A program made the position numbers and the translations under genes. Of a DNA stretch of 5,655 nt, positions 5,347-5,655 are shown piece by piece. Origin of the DNA: Chloroflexota bacterium (GTDB lineage: Bacteria > Chloroflexota > Chloroflexia > QHBQ01 > JADMIH01). The stretch's first letter is position 1. The number at the start of each line of letters is the position of its first letter. The stretch covers positions 1-5,655 of the forward strand of contig JADMIH010000217.1 in assembly GCA_015478675.1 (NCBI GenBank). Reading direction: 5' to 3'. The notes below the pieces were generated by a model. It ran no database searches. It was given only the letters and a program-made list of their open reading frames with translations, and was not told the DNA's origin.

Positions 5347-5348
5347 TA

Positions 5349-5357
5349 TGCTATACT
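5349..5357 (+). promoter_or_regulatory. Extended -10 promoter element for the response regulator gene
   Basis: TGCTATACT reads as TGn plus TATACT (5352-5357), five of six bases of TATAAT with the TG extension. There is no recognisable TTGACA at the expected distance; the half-site array occupies that position. Transcription would start near 5363-5365, giving a leader of about 100 bases before the TTG start. Confidence 0.55.
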
Positions 5358-5373
5358 CTTCTTAGAAACAGAG

Positions 5374-5403
5374 GAATCCAATGTTCTTGTCCTGCGCGGA
5401 TTC
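5374..5403 (+). repeat. Inverted repeat in the response regulator leader
   Basis: GAATCC (5374-5379) and GGATTC (5398-5403) are exact reverse complements with an 18-base loop. The stem would overlap the Shine-Dalgarno-like sequence and enclose the ATG of the leader reading frame at 5381. Six base pairs with a long loop is weak on its own. Confidence 0.25.
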
Positions 5404-5446
5404 ACCATTATTGAGGTACACATTCATTGCGTTCCTACAGTTTTGA
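5381..5446 (+). CDS. Possible 21-codon leader peptide upstream of the response regulator gene
   Basis: ATG at 5381 opens a frame of 21 codons ending with TGA at 5444-5446; the product begins MFLSCADSP and ends FIAFLQF. AGAGGA at 5370-5375 is a fair Shine-Dalgarno match five bases ahead. The stop is 16 bases before the regulator's TTG and just before its Shine-Dalgarno sequence, so translation of the leader could influence that of the regulator. There is no run of one amino acid as in classical attenuation leaders. A chance frame of this size is common, so support is modest. Confidence 0.25.
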   Translation: MFLSCADSPLLRYTFIAFLQF

Positions 5447-5450
5447 GATT

Positions 5451-5458
5451 GGAGGAGG
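5451..5458 (+). promoter_or_regulatory. Strong Shine-Dalgarno sequence that decides a TTG start
   Basis: GGAGGAGG contains the full AGGAGG core (5452-5457) and is five bases from TTG at 5463. No ATG or GTG is available in frame near it, and conserved receiver-domain sequence begins at residue 4, so the TTG is the start. Confidence 0.75.
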
Positions 5459-5462
5459 AGAG

Positions 5463-5655
5463 TTGAAAGCACATATTCTTGTCGTGGACGATGATCCACG
5501 CATTACTGACCTGTTACGGCGGGTTCTGGCCTACGAAGGCTATAGTGTTGCCATTGCCGCCGACGGTAATGAAGCCCTGAACCGGACGCTAGAGCGGCCC
5601 CCCGATCTCATCGTACTCGACATCATGTTGCCAGGAATGAATGGGTTGGAGGTGG
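5463..5655 (+). CDS. Response regulator, receiver domain (3' truncated), probably OmpR/PhoB family
   Basis: The first 64 residues of a two-component response regulator are present, and the gene runs off the window. The CheY-like receiver is plain: beta-1 HILVVDDDP (4-12) with the acidic pocket Asp9-Asp11, helix [14 protein letters not shown] (14-27), the ADGNEAL turn (33-39), and the phosphoacceptor Asp53 in [17 protein letters not shown] (48-64). [12 protein letters not shown] is especially common in winged-helix OmpR/PhoB-type regulators, but the output domain lies outside the window. Translation starts at TTG with a strong Shine-Dalgarno sequence at 5451-5458. A four-unit 11-bp-phased repeat and an extended -10 box lie upstream, suggesting autoregulation. 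A sensor kinase gene is likely to follow, which cannot be seen. The divergent MFS exporter is a plausible regulated target. Confidence 0.93.
   Translation, partial: MKAHILVVDDDPRITDLLRRVLAYEGYSVAIAADGNEALNRTLERPPDLIVLDIMLPGMNGLEV

Larger units (their letters stand above)
4870..5462. other. 593-base divergent intergenic region between exporter and response regulator
   Basis: No convincing protein gene lies here. The half next to the exporter (4870-5205) is AT-richer and has short open frames on both strands without recognisable homology, plus the GAGATCT pair. The half next to the regulator (5206-5462) is dense with ordered signals: a minus-strand half-site array, two interleaved inverted repeats, a plus-strand half-site array, an extended -10 box and a leader reading frame. 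The exporter's messenger, if it starts near the minus-strand array, would have a leader of about 330 bases. Confidence 0.7.

Noticed and set aside
1..5655. tRNA, rRNA, CRISPR array, transposase or prophage genes
   Set aside because: None was found on reading both strands; the repeats present are isolated pairs, not arrays with unique spacers.

Overview
The window reads as chromosomal DNA from a free-living bacterium of moderate GC content. Gene families and a CGCGGCT/AGCCGCG-type intergenic repeat would suit a Chloroflexota (Ktedonobacteria-like) genome, but that assignment is a guess: no rRNA or lineage-specific marker is present.

Layout from left to right. (1) The 3' end of a TerC-family membrane protein gene (+). 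(2) A complete nitronate monooxygenase-type flavoenzyme gene (+), preceded by a perfect 10-bp hairpin and followed by a long imperfect hairpin. (3) A 326-base spacer holding a short minus-strand reading frame, a short GC-rich palindrome and a 13-bp-period tandem repeat. (4) A two-gene phosphate uptake operon (+): a DUF47/PhoU-like protein overlapping by 8 bp the gene for a PiT-family phosphate transporter. (5) A convergent MFS exporter gene (-) of the MFS_3/EntS-like type, with a 31-bp palindrome inside its N-terminal codons. (6) A 593-base divergent spacer. (7) The start of a response regulator gene (+), cut by the window end.

The most informative non-coding stretch is the spacer between the divergent exporter and response regulator genes. 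It carries two back-to-back arrays of CTCAG-like half-sites repeated every 11 bp: four on the + strand leading to an extended -10 box for the regulator gene, and three on the - strand pointing toward the exporter. The distance from the last half-site to the -10-like hexamer is the same (14 bp) on both sides. This is the layout expected for an OmpR/PhoB-type regulator that controls its own gene and a divergent one, so the exporter is a plausible target of the two-component system. Between the arrays lie two interleaved 7-bp inverted repeats that could form a pseudoknot if transcribed. A 21-codon leader reading frame with its own Shine-Dalgarno-like sequence precedes the regulator gene.

Functionally, the DUF47-PiT pair forms a low-affinity phosphate uptake unit, and the exporter and regulator look like a signal-responsive efflux unit. 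The TerC-like protein and the flavoenzyme show no clear link to these. I found no wholly new multi-gene system; the novelty is mainly in the regulatory DNA.
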